From assembly GCA_037968895.1 (NCBI GenBank), contig JBBKWJ010000049.1, positions 1 to 8,063 on the forward strand: a DNA stretch of 8,063 bases. Reading direction: 5' to 3'. Shown here one piece after another: positions 1 through 5,017 of this stretch. The DNA is from JBBKWJ01 sp037968895 (GTDB taxonomy: Bacteria > Actinomycetota > Acidimicrobiia > Acidimicrobiales > SZUA-35). Position numbers and translations under genes: made by a program. The stretch's first letter is position 1; each line of letters begins with the position of its first letter. The notes under the pieces were generated by a model. That model ran no database searches and was not told the origin of the DNA. It worked only from the letters and a program-made list of their open reading frames with translations.

Positions 1-33
1 CATACTTGCCGGGCCTCGGGCTCAGTTGTCGAA
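1..33. repeat. Terminal direct repeat, left copy (circular joint)
   Basis: These 33 bases, beginning CATACTTGCC, are identical to the last 33 bases of the window. An exact end-to-end overlap of this length is what a k-mer assembler produces when it closes a circle, so the unique sequence would be 8030 bp. The alternatives are a tandem duplication or a short genuine repeat. A TetR-like reading frame on the - strand continues without interruption through the joint, which favours true contiguity. Confidence 0.9.
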
Positions 34-107
34 GCATCGCTTAGTGCGAGGTGTTCGGGAGTGACCTTCCTCCTGAGCCCGAACAAGTTCCCCTCGCAGT
101 CGTTCAT
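1..107 (-). pseudogene. Upstream part of the TetR-like fragment, across the circular joint
   Basis: If positions 1 and 8030 are joined, this is the N-terminal 35 residues of the same frame, starting at an ATG at 107-105. The last part, LALSDASTTEPEARQVW, fits the usual TetR pattern of A-L-x-x-A-x-x-x-(D/E)-P before the W-x-E-I helix. This suggests the joint is real. The earlier part (MNDCEGNLFGLRRKVTPEH) is not clearly TetR-like. The frame stays open further upstream, but there it is antisense or alternative-frame to the SnoaL-like gene. No helix-turn-helix sequence is present in it. The start codon is therefore uncertain. Confidence 0.45.
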
Positions 108-201
108 GCCTGGACCCAATGAGGGCCCCCGTTCGCTCAGCCGTCGGCAATTGAAGTGGTCGGCGCGGCCGAGATGTTCGGGGTTTTGAAACTGCGAAGA
201 A

Positions 202-516
202 CTACGCCGGCATCGCCGGACGTTGCTTTCGAAACGAGTTCTTGCGAGCGATCTTGCCTTCGCGAGTTGTGAGGAAGTCGCAACCAAACACATCGATGCG
301 ACCGCCGTCAGGCAGGGTGCCTATTAATCGCCACTCCGACACCCCGTAATCGTCGGAGATTACAAAGTGGCGGCCATCGCCCCACTTCGCGTCGGGCATG
401 GAAGCAAGCACGTCGGTGAACGCAGTTTTCACCTGATCGTGACCCGAGTATTGGCGCCCGCACGACTCAGGTCCAGCGGAAGCCTGGAACAGGCAATCGT
501 CAGCAAATAGGCCCAT
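202..516 (-). CDS. SnoaL/NTF2-like fold protein, N-terminus missing
   Basis: The 104-residue product matches the SnoaL-like branch of the NTF2-like superfamily, small alpha+beta-barrel proteins that act as cyclases, isomerases or unknown-function ligand binders. The visible family signature is FADDC near the start, then GRQYSGHDQVKTAF, then GVSEWRLIGT, and the closing pattern GCDFLTTREGKIARKNSF. Relatives normally have about 20 more residues before FADDC, forming the first helix. Here a TAA in frame lies just upstream at 520-522, so that helix is absent. I chose the ATG at 516; a TTG at 519 is the only other in-frame start. No convincing ribosome binding site precedes either. It is divergent from the 588-1004 gene. 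It may be a 5'-truncated pseudogene, although the rest of the fold is intact. The specific substrate cannot be inferred. Confidence 0.7.
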   Translation of the reverse strand: MGLFADDCLFQASAGPESCGRQYSGHDQVKTAFTDVLASMPDAKWGDGRHFVISDDYGVSEWRLIGTLPDGGRIDVFGCDFLTTREGKIARKNSFRKQRPAMPA

Positions 517-519
517 CAA

Positions 520-587
520 TTATCCATTGCACACTCAACGACAAAAGACGAGACTCAAGCAATACGGTCAACCTAAGGAGCCTCGCG
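520..587. promoter_or_regulatory. Divergent intergenic region with repeats and RBS of the VOC gene
   Basis: This 68-bp gap separates the SnoaL-like gene (-) from the VOC gene (+), so promoters for both, if functional, must lie here. It holds ATTGC at 526-530 and its inverse GCAAT at 559-563. The hexamer ACTCAA occurs twice in the same direction, at 533-538 and 553-558, exactly 20 bp apart or about two helical turns. These could be operator half-sites but are short. AAGGAG at 575-580 sits 7 nt before the ATG at 588 and is a strong ribosome binding site. No clear -10/-35 pair was recognised. Confidence 0.4.
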
Positions 588-1004
588 ATGGCCTTTCACC
601 CCTATCTCTATTTCGGCGGCAACTGCCGCGAAGCGTTCACCCGTTACCAGGAAGTCTTCGGTGGCGAACTCGTCATCTTGGACGGTTCCGAGGTGCCGCC
701 AGACGCAGGAATCCCGAGTGACAAAATTGACCTCGTGATGCACGCGGCGCTGAAGAACGGCGACGAACTGCTGATGGCATCGGACTCGTACGACGACGAC
801 TTCACTCCGCCATCCGGGATGTTTGTGCATCACTCATCCACCGACGTCGATCGGGCCAAGGCGATCTTTGCTGCGCTGTCCGAGGGCGGCGAGGTCCACA
901 TGCCGGGCGAGGCGCAGTTCTGGACGCCTTACTTCGGCGTGATCACCGATCGCTTCGGTACGCCATGGCAAATCAGCGTCGAAGCCCCGATGGAACACAG
1001 CTAG
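588..1004 (+). CDS. PhnB-like VOC (glyoxalase-fold) protein
   Basis: The 138-residue product is of usual length for the PhnB/3-demethylubiquinone methyltransferase-like branch of the vicinal oxygen chelate superfamily. It opens with HPYLYFGGNCREAFTRYQEV followed by FGGEL, the first beta-alpha unit of this family. It closes with FWTPYFGVITDRFGTPWQIS, the strongly conserved second half in which a G-x-x-x-D-R-F-G-x-P-W motif precedes the last strand. Members of this branch are cytoplasmic. Most have no known activity, and the name PhnB reflects genomic context in other species rather than a proven reaction. The start is fixed by AAGGAG at 575-580. The gene ends 10 bp before a long hairpin (1015-1055) that probably ends its transcript. 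It shares a divergent intergenic region with the SnoaL-like gene, and such pairs are common in actinobacteria, but a shared pathway cannot be shown. Confidence 0.88.
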   Translation: MAFHPYLYFGGNCREAFTRYQEVFGGELVILDGSEVPPDAGIPSDKIDLVMHAALKNGDELLMASDSYDDDFTPPSGMFVHHSSTDVDRAKAIFAALSEGGEVHMPGEAQFWTPYFGVITDRFGTPWQISVEAPMEHS

Positions 1005-1014
1005 CCCTACGTCA

Positions 1015-1055
1015 GCTCTTAAGTTTGCGTAGTGGGACTAGGCGAACTTAAGAGC
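1015..1055 (+). terminator. Long inverted repeat after the VOC gene, probable terminator
   Basis: GCTCTTAAGTTTGC at 1015-1028 pairs with GCGAACTTAAGAGC at 1042-1055: 14 positions, of which 13 are Watson-Crick and one is G-U, around a 13-nt loop. It starts 10 bp after the VOC stop codon. There is no T-run after it; the following bases are GGGAGAATGGGG. It would therefore be a tract-less terminator or a 3'-end stabilising hairpin rather than a classical intrinsic terminator. Confidence 0.55.
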
Positions 1056-1436
1056 GGGAGAATGGGGCTTGGAAGGGCGGGTAGCGTCGGCGGTGTCTGA
1101 ACTAGGCTGCGCCGGTGCCTGACCACTCCTCCCAAGCAAAGGCCGCCGGAGTCAGGTGGCGTTGCGACCTAAATCAGGCGATGCGCTCAGCGGCGGCTCT
1201 TACGACCAGGTGAACGCGACCTTTTTGCCGAGGTCAGCGCGGCTACCGCTCGCATCCCCCGATTGGGCGGTAGGGTCAGCAGGGTTCGTGTGCGTCGATG
1301 CGTTGACGTCGCGAACCTTCGTTGCTCCTGACCTTGGCAGCGGTGTGCCCGACAGCCGCCAGCCCTGGAGCCTTCATGCATCACATACCGCTGATTCGTT
1401 GGTCCACAGGGTATTTGGTCGTCCGATCATGGCTGG
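1056..1436. other. Gene-poor stretch, possible decayed gene end on the - strand
   Basis: Between the hairpin and the first GAF-ANTAR gene there is no gene I can support. The + strand frame at 1156-1551 begins at a GTG without a ribosome binding site, has no family signature and runs into the GAF-ANTAR gene in another frame. On the - strand, 1373-1200 gives 57 open codons without a start codon. Its end looks protein-like (TKVRDVNASTHTNPADPTAQ, then RADLGKKVAFTWS and a TAA at 1200-1202). That could be the C-terminal remnant of a lost gene, family not recognised. The promoter of the GAF-ANTAR pair should lie in the right-hand part, but no clear boxes were seen. Confidence 0.4.
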
Positions 1437-2168
1437 ATGTGCCGGTTGGTCGATGAACGGCATCGTCGTATTAGTGCGTTGTTCGCTTCGGGTGTCGGCA
1501 CCGCGCACAATGCGAGCCTGTGCGATCGAAGTGTCGAGATCCTTCAGGTAGACGGTGCCGGGGTGTCGATCATGAGCGGGCGCAACAGTGGCCCGGTGTG
1601 CAGTTCGTCTGAACGCGTCCGTCGACTCGAGGACCTCCAGTTCTCGCTGGGCCAAGGCCCTTGCCAAGATGCCTACAAGACCGGCGTGATGGTCGCTGAA
1701 CCCGACCTTGCAAACAGCGCCAGAAGCAACTGGCCGAACTACACGCCGCAGGCCCTCGACCTCGGTGCCTGCGCAGTCTTCGCGTTCCCGCTCCGGAGTA
1801 TGGGAGACCTCATGGGCGTCCTTACCGTCTATGACAACAAATTCGGGATGCTCACGAGCGAACAAGCCGCTGATGGCAGCGTGCTCGCTGAGATACTCCC
1901 AGGGGTCATGTCTGCGATCCAGTCCAAAGCGGACCATCCAGGGTTGGCTGCTGACCTCAGCGACGCCAATGCCCACCGTGACGTCGTTCATCAGGCATCT
2001 GGGATGACCGCGATCCAGCTTGGCATTCACGTCCACGACGCGCTGGCCCGAGTCCGCGCCCACGCCTATTCCAACAATCAGACGGTGGCTCATGTTGCCA
2101 GCGAGATTGTGGCGCATCGCCTCCAGTTAGGCGAGGATGAGTACAACAAGGAGCGTCCCGATGGCTAG
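1437..2168 (+). CDS. GAF-ANTAR regulator 1 (sensor plus RNA-binding antiterminator)
   Basis: The 243-residue product has an N-terminal GAF sensor domain (about residues 10-160) and a C-terminal ANTAR domain (about 180-232). The GAF part carries LGQGPCQDAY at 71-80, the GxGPC-type motif usual in actinobacterial GAF-ANTAR proteins, and PLRSMGDLMGVLTVYD at 118-133. The ANTAR part reads VVHQASGMTAIQLGI, then DALARVRAHAYSNNQTVAHV and ASEIV, the three-helix RNA-binding fold. It has serine where the canonical core is QAKG, as in the common HQA(T/S)GM subgroup. ANTAR proteins are cytoplasmic and bind paired stem-loops in nascent RNA to prevent termination; the GAF ligand is unknown. The ATG at 1437 is the first start after an in-frame stop at 1392, but no clear ribosome binding site precedes it, so translation may be leaderless. 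The 3' end overlaps the next GAF-ANTAR gene by 8 bp, indicating an operon. Confidence 0.85.
   Translation: MCRLVDERHRRISALFASGVGTAHNASLCDRSVEILQVDGAGVSIMSGRNSGPVCSSSERVRRLEDLQFSLGQGPCQDAYKTGVMVAEPDLANSARSNWPNYTPQALDLGACAVFAFPLRSMGDLMGVLTVYDNKFGMLTSEQAADGSVLAEILPGVMSAIQSKADHPGLAADLSDANAHRDVVHQASGMTAIQLGIHVHDALARVRAHAYSNNQTVAHVASEIVAHRLQLGEDEYNKERPDG
2148..2153 (+). promoter_or_regulatory. Ribosome binding site deciding the start of GAF-ANTAR 2
   Basis: AAGGAG lies 7 nt before the ATG at 2161, inside the end of the upstream gene. This favours 2161 over the in-frame ATG at 2137, which has no such site in front of it. Confidence 0.7.
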
Positions 2169-2922
2169 ATCGCCGCAAAATTCTCCGACCCGAGAGTCCC
2201 AAGTCGTACGGACTTTCCTCGAACTTGCCGACACCCTCGTCGCCGACTTCGACATTATCGACTCGCTCACCGCGCTTGCGGCGCGCTGTGTCGAGATCCT
2301 CGACGCTTCCGCCACCGGCATCCTGCTCGCCGACGAAGACGGCCATCTCCGCGTAATCGCAGCATCGAGCGAACAGGTCCGGCTCCTTGAACTCTTCCAG
2401 CTCCAGAACGACGAGGGGCCATGCATGGAAGCGTTCTCGTCCGGTCAAGTCGTGGTCCACACCGACCTCCGCTCGACGGTCGAGCGATGGCCACAATTCA
2501 CGCCTTACGCTGTCGGTGCCGGTTACGAATCGGTCTATGCGATTCCGTTGCGACTGCGCGGCAACACCATCGGTGCGCTAAATCTGTTTCGGTCCAAGCC
2601 CGGAACACTCGGCGATGGAGACGTCGCCCTCGCCCAAGCACTCGCCGACCTTGCCACAATCACTATTCTTCAGGCCGAGGCGACAACCGAAGCACGTCGA
2701 CGCGAAGCACAACTCCAATACGCCCTCGACAGCCGAATCGTCATCGAGCAAGCCAAGGGCATGCTCGCTGAGCACGAACACATCGACATGGTGACAGCCT
2801 TTGACCACATACGTAACCGTGCCCGGAACACCAACACCAAACTGACCGACATCGCAGCTCAAATCGTCGACAATCGACTCGACCTCGGCACTTTCATCGC
2901 CAACCCACCACGCAAATACTGA
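2161..2922 (+). CDS. GAF-ANTAR regulator 2 (sensor plus RNA-binding antiterminator)
   Basis: The 253-residue product repeats the architecture of its upstream neighbour: GAF domain (about 16-172) and ANTAR domain (about 180-240). In the GAF part LQNDEGPCMEAF (81-92) is the GPC-type motif, and YAIPLRLRGNTIGALNLF (126-143) is the strand pair that follows. The ANTAR core is canonical: SRIVIEQAKGMLAEH at 191-205, then AFDHIRNRARNTNTKLTDIA at 213-232, with the conserved Q-A-K-G. The charged stretch EARRREAQLQ just before it probably continues a coiled-coil linker. The start at 2161 is set by AAGGAG at 2148-2153 and overlaps the previous stop by 8 bp, so translation is probably coupled. The two proteins are clearly diverged, so this is not a recent duplication. 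They could work as homodimers or as a heterodimer. The gene is followed at once by a highly structured 206-nt leader, a plausible RNA target. Confidence 0.9.
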   Translation: MARSPQNSPTRESQVVRTFLELADTLVADFDIIDSLTALAARCVEILDASATGILLADEDGHLRVIAASSEQVRLLELFQLQNDEGPCMEAFSSGQVVVHTDLRSTVERWPQFTPYAVGAGYESVYAIPLRLRGNTIGALNLFRSKPGTLGDGDVALAQALADLATITILQAEATTEARRREAQLQYALDSRIVIEQAKGMLAEHEHIDMVTAFDHIRNRARNTNTKLTDIAAQIVDNRLDLGTFIANPPRKY

Positions 2923-2931
2923 GCACAAAGG

Positions 2932-2962
2932 CCCTAAGCGTTCAGATCGTCGACGTCTAGGG
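2932..2962 (+). promoter_or_regulatory. Stem-loop at the start of the leader, competing with a second pairing
   Basis: CCCTA at 2932-2936 pairs with TAGGG at 2958-2962. After one A-C mismatch, GCGTT at 2938-2942 pairs with GACGT at 2952-2956 (two wobbles), leaving a 9-nt loop. The right arm is also able to pair with a later segment: CTAGGGT at 2957-2963 is fully complementary to ACCCTAG at 3000-3006. The two pairings exclude each other, as in terminator/antiterminator switches. There is no T-tract after either, so any termination would need a factor such as Rho. Confidence 0.4.
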
Positions 2963-3002
2963 TTGCGGCCACGGGCTCTGTTCTTTAACGCCGCTCCGGA
3001 CC

Positions 3003-3029
3003 CTAGGCAGCGTAGTGATCCTCGCCTGG
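3003..3029 (+). promoter_or_regulatory. Leader hairpin A, loop presents repeat copy 1
   Basis: CTAGGC at 3003-3008 pairs with GCCTGG at 3024-3029 (one U-G pair), closing a 15-nt loop that contains GTGATCCTC. Its left arm overlaps the 3000-3006 segment able to pair with 2957-2963, so this hairpin also belongs to the set of mutually exclusive structures. Confidence 0.35.
3015..3027 (+). repeat. 13-bp direct repeat, copy 1 (GTGATCCTCGCCT)
   Basis: This is identical to 3080-3092, in the same orientation, 65 bp apart. Both copies lie only in the non-coding leader before the membrane-protein gene. The repeat may be an RNA recognition element or a DNA operator or iteron. Confidence 0.7.
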
Positions 3030-3069
3030 ATGCTCGATGTGAGCACCGCTACCGCAGCATTTACGTTTC

Positions 3070-3098
3070 CGGTCTATTGGTGATCCTCGCCTAGACCG
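3070..3098 (+). promoter_or_regulatory. Leader hairpin B, loop presents repeat copy 2
   Basis: CGGTCTA at 3070-3076 pairs perfectly with TAGACCG at 3092-3098 around a 15-nt loop that again contains GTGATCCTC. It ends 30 nt before the ATG at 3129. Together with hairpin A it makes a pair of stem-loops with the same loop size and a shared nine-base loop sequence. Confidence 0.4.
3080..3092 (+). repeat. 13-bp direct repeat, copy 2 (GTGATCCTCGCCT)
   Basis: Second exact copy of 3015-3027. A ten-base inverse match (AGGCGAGGAT) also occurs at 2129-2138, near the end of the first GAF-ANTAR gene; that one may be chance. Confidence 0.7.
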
Positions 3099-3128
3099 CA
3101 TCAACAACGAACCCGTTCAAAGGAAGCT

Positions 3129-3821
3129 ATGTCTACTACCGATTACACAGTCCCTAGCGAATCTATTGCTGCCGCCGGCTCACACGACGAGTCGGCACAA
3201 GTCGTCGCCGTCGATCGAGGCATGATCGACAAGGTCCTCATCGGAGCTGGCGTCCTGGCCGTCGTCGTACTCCTTCTCGCCGCTGGTCTACTCACGTGGG
3301 GCAACCGATTCGCTGCAGACTATGTCGGAGACGAACTCTCATCCCAGAACATCACGTTCCCGTCGGCCGAAGCACTCTCGGGCCAGGGACGAGATGACTT
3401 GTTGAGCTTCGCCGATCAGCAACTTGACACCGGCAGCGAAGCCGAGGCTTACGCCAGCTTCATCAATGGCCACCTCGCAAACATCGCCGACGGCGCGACC
3501 TACGCCGATCTTGGTTCTGTCGAGTCAGCGGCAAAAGCTGACGTCCAGACCGCCATCGACGCGGGCGATCCCCAGGCTCAGATCGACGAACTCCAGGCGA
3601 CGGCATCAGGGATTACGGCACAACGCGATTCGCTGTTCAAGGGAGAAACCCTACGCGGGTTGCTCTTGTCCGCATACGCATGGTCGACCGTTGGCATGAT
3701 TGCCGGCATTGCCGCGATCGCGGCGTACATCGCCGCTGCTGCGATGGCGGTGCTGGTCGGACTCGGCCTGGTCCACCGTCGCCGGATGACGGACACCTCA
3801 GACACCAAGAAGGTGCTGTAA
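3129..3821 (+). CDS. Two-TM membrane protein with large external loop (actinobacterial, function unknown)
   Basis: The 230-residue product has a polar N-terminus of about 33 residues, a first membrane helix at about 36-57 (IGAGVLAVVVLLLAAGLLTW), an extracytoplasmic segment of about 125 residues, a second helix at about 185-213 and a short basic tail (HRRRMTDTSDTKK). Positive charges after the second helix suggest both termini are inside. The loop begins NRFAADYVGDELSSQNITFP and later has AYASFINGHLANIADGATYA. This layout recalls a widespread actinobacterial family of small membrane proteins, often mislabelled as ring-opening dioxygenase LigA; no enzyme motif is present. The start is supported by AAAGGAAG at 3119-3126. 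The gene follows the structured leader and overlaps the dehydrogenase start by one base (TAATG), so the two are probably translated together. Its role is unknown; sensing or envelope stress are only guesses from context. Confidence 0.75.
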   Translation: MSTTDYTVPSESIAAAGSHDESAQVVAVDRGMIDKVLIGAGVLAVVVLLLAAGLLTWGNRFAADYVGDELSSQNITFPSAEALSGQGRDDLLSFADQQLDTGSEAEAYASFINGHLANIADGATYADLGSVESAAKADVQTAIDAGDPQAQIDELQATASGITAQRDSLFKGETLRGLLLSAYAWSTVGMIAGIAAIAAYIAAAAMAVLVGLGLVHRRRMTDTSDTKKVL

Positions 3822-4876
3822 TGAAGGCACTCGTCTACCACGGGCCCGGCAACATGGCATGGGAAGAAACGCCCGACCCAGTCATCATCGATGACACTGA
3901 TGCCATCGTCCGGGTCGAGGCCACAACGATCTGTGGCACCGACCTCCACATACTCAAAGGCGACGTTCCTGCGGTAACCGACGGTCGAATCCTCGGCCAC
4001 GAAGCCGTCGGCACCGTGGTCCAAGTCGGATCCGCAACTCGACGCATCGCGGTTGGCGACCGTGTCCTCGTGTCGTGCATCTCGTCTTGCGGCACCTGCC
4101 GTTACTGTCGCGACGGGCACGCCGGGCAATGCATTGGTGGTGGCGGTTGGATCCTTGGCAACACAATCAACGGAACCCAGGCCGAACTCGTCCGCGTGCC
4201 ATTCGCCGACCTCTCGACCTATCCGATACCCGAGGGTGTGTCCGATGAGGCCGTGCTTATGCTGGCCGACATCCTCCCCACCGGTTACGAAGTTGGCGTC
4301 CTCAACGGCCACGTTCAACCTGGCGACGTCGTCGCCGTCGTCGGTGCAGGACCGATCGGCCTCTCGGCGATCATTGCAGCACAGCTCTACTCCCCGGCCA
4401 CGGTGATCGCAATTGACCTGGCGGACAATCGACTCGAGGCGGCCAAGACGTTCGGCGCCGACGTCGTCGTCAACAACAGCCAAGAGGATCCGCTCGAAAT
4501 TGTGCGCTCGCTCACCAACGGACTCGGAGCCGACGTCGCGATCGAAGCGGTCGGCATTCCGGCCACGTTTGAGCTCGTAACCACACTGATACGGCCCGGT
4601 GGTCACATCGCGAACATCGGGGTCCACGGCAAACCCGTCACGTTGCATCTTGAAGACCTCTGGAGCCGCAACGTAACCATCACTACCGGCCTTGTCGATG
4701 CGTACTCAACGGACACGCTGCTGCGTCTGGTTGCCAAGGGCGACCTTGACGCTGCTCGGTTTGTCACCCACCGCTTCGGGCTCGACGACATCGAAGAGGC
4801 CTACGATGTATTCGGACGAGCGGCTGACACCGGCGCACTCAAAGTCGTCCTCACACCGGCAAACCCGAGCGTCTGA
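3821..4876 (+). CDS. Zinc-dependent alcohol dehydrogenase (MDR superfamily), NAD-preferring
   Basis: The 351-residue product is a full-length medium-chain dehydrogenase/reductase, a cytoplasmic enzyme expected to oxidise an alcohol or reduce an aldehyde or ketone. Catalytic zinc ligands are visible as C38 (ICGTDLH), H60-E61 (GHEAVG) and probably D150 (LADILPTGY). Structural zinc is held by C90, C93, C96 and C104 (CGTCRYCRDGHAGQC). The Rossmann fold has GAGPIG at 175-180, and D199 at the end of the second strand (VIAIDLADNR) points to NAD(H) rather than NADP(H). The motif GGGWILGNTINGTQAE and the C-terminal LWSRNVTITTGLVD resemble the isopropanol/threonine-dehydrogenase-like group. The start is the ATG at 3821, which overlaps the upstream stop (TAATG). 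The longer frame from 3680 would run antifamily through the neighbour and is rejected. The substrate is unknown. Detoxification of a small alcohol or aldehyde in a stress operon is an inference. Confidence 0.93.
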   Translation: MKALVYHGPGNMAWEETPDPVIIDDTDAIVRVEATTICGTDLHILKGDVPAVTDGRILGHEAVGTVVQVGSATRRIAVGDRVLVSCISSCGTCRYCRDGHAGQCIGGGGWILGNTINGTQAELVRVPFADLSTYPIPEGVSDEAVLMLADILPTGYEVGVLNGHVQPGDVVAVVGAGPIGLSAIIAAQLYSPATVIAIDLADNRLEAAKTFGADVVVNNSQEDPLEIVRSLTNGLGADVAIEAVGIPATFELVTTLIRPGGHIANIGVHGKPVTLHLEDLWSRNVTITTGLVDAYSTDTLLRLVAKGDLDAARFVTHRFGLDDIEEAYDVFGRAADTGALKVVLTPANPSV

Positions 4877-4934
4877 GTCCGATGGAAGGGTACGTTACCG
4901 ACCACCCACGACTGATACTCGAAAGAGAGTCACC
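4877..4934 (+). promoter_or_regulatory. Spacer with two small hairpins before the HPF remnant
   Basis: GGTA at 4889-4892 and TACC at 4896-4899 form a 4-bp stem with a 3-nt loop, a possible small operator. ACTC at 4917-4920 and GAGT at 4927-4930 enclose the six bases GAAAGA; this region also includes the purine-rich ribosome binding site (GAAAGAGAG, 4921-4929) for the ATG at 4935, so folding could mask it. An internal promoter for the copper ATPase could lie here. No canonical boxes or CsoR/CueR-type operator were recognised. Confidence 0.3.
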
Positions 4935-5003
4935 ATGAAAATTCAAGTCGCCACAGACCGGACGGTCGAGGGCAGCGAAGCCCTTACCCAGAACCGAACC
5001 TGA
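4935..5003 (+). pseudogene. Truncated HPF/RaiA-like ribosome hibernation factor (first ~18 residues)
   Basis: An ATG with a purine-rich ribosome binding site opens a 22-codon frame whose residues 3-19 read IQVATDRTVEGSEALTQ. This is the typical first strand and start of the first helix of stand-alone HPF/RaiA (sigma-54 modulation, ribosome-interface) proteins, where I/V-Q-V-x-T-D-x-x-(I/V)-E-G-S-E-A-L is usual. Full members are about 100 residues long and bind the 30S subunit to hibernate ribosomes. Here the similarity stops at about codon 19 and the frame ends at TGA 5001-5003, so the protein cannot fold. A deletion or insertion seems to have joined the intact 5' end of an HPF gene to the copper ATPase gene. 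Only two bases separate this stop from an ATG at 5006, so the remnant may now serve as a translated leader that couples ribosomes into the ATPase. Confidence 0.6.
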
Positions 5004-5017
5004 CCATGGAGCAAGCG

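Noticed and set aside
1015..1055. Integron attC site
   Set aside because: The arms do not match the GTTRRRY/RYYYAAC core sites, and no integron integrase is present.
1156..1551. Open frame on the + strand before and into GAF-ANTAR 1
   Set aside because: GTG start without a ribosome binding site, no recognisable motif, and it overlaps a sound gene in another frame.
1374..2117. Long open frame (247 codons) on the - strand opposite GAF-ANTAR 1
   Set aside because: It is antisense to a clear GAF-ANTAR gene, has no family signature and follows from GC-rich codon bias.
3015..3092. Plasmid iterons
   Set aside because: Only two copies, 65 bp apart, no Rep gene and no AT-rich region; kept only as an alternative to the RNA-element reading.
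3680..3820. 47-residue N-terminal extension of the dehydrogenase
   Set aside because: The family begins at MKALVYHGPG (3821); the extension lies in a different frame over the end of the membrane-protein gene.
3578..4648. Open frame of 356 codons on the - strand opposite the dehydrogenase
   Set aside because: It mirrors the codon pattern of a certain zinc dehydrogenase and has no domain of its own.
4917..4930. Canonical ANTAR hexaloop target
   Set aside because: There is a six-base loop, but it is GAAAGA and lacks the A at position 1 and G at position 4; the stem is only 4 bp and no second hexaloop partner lies nearby.
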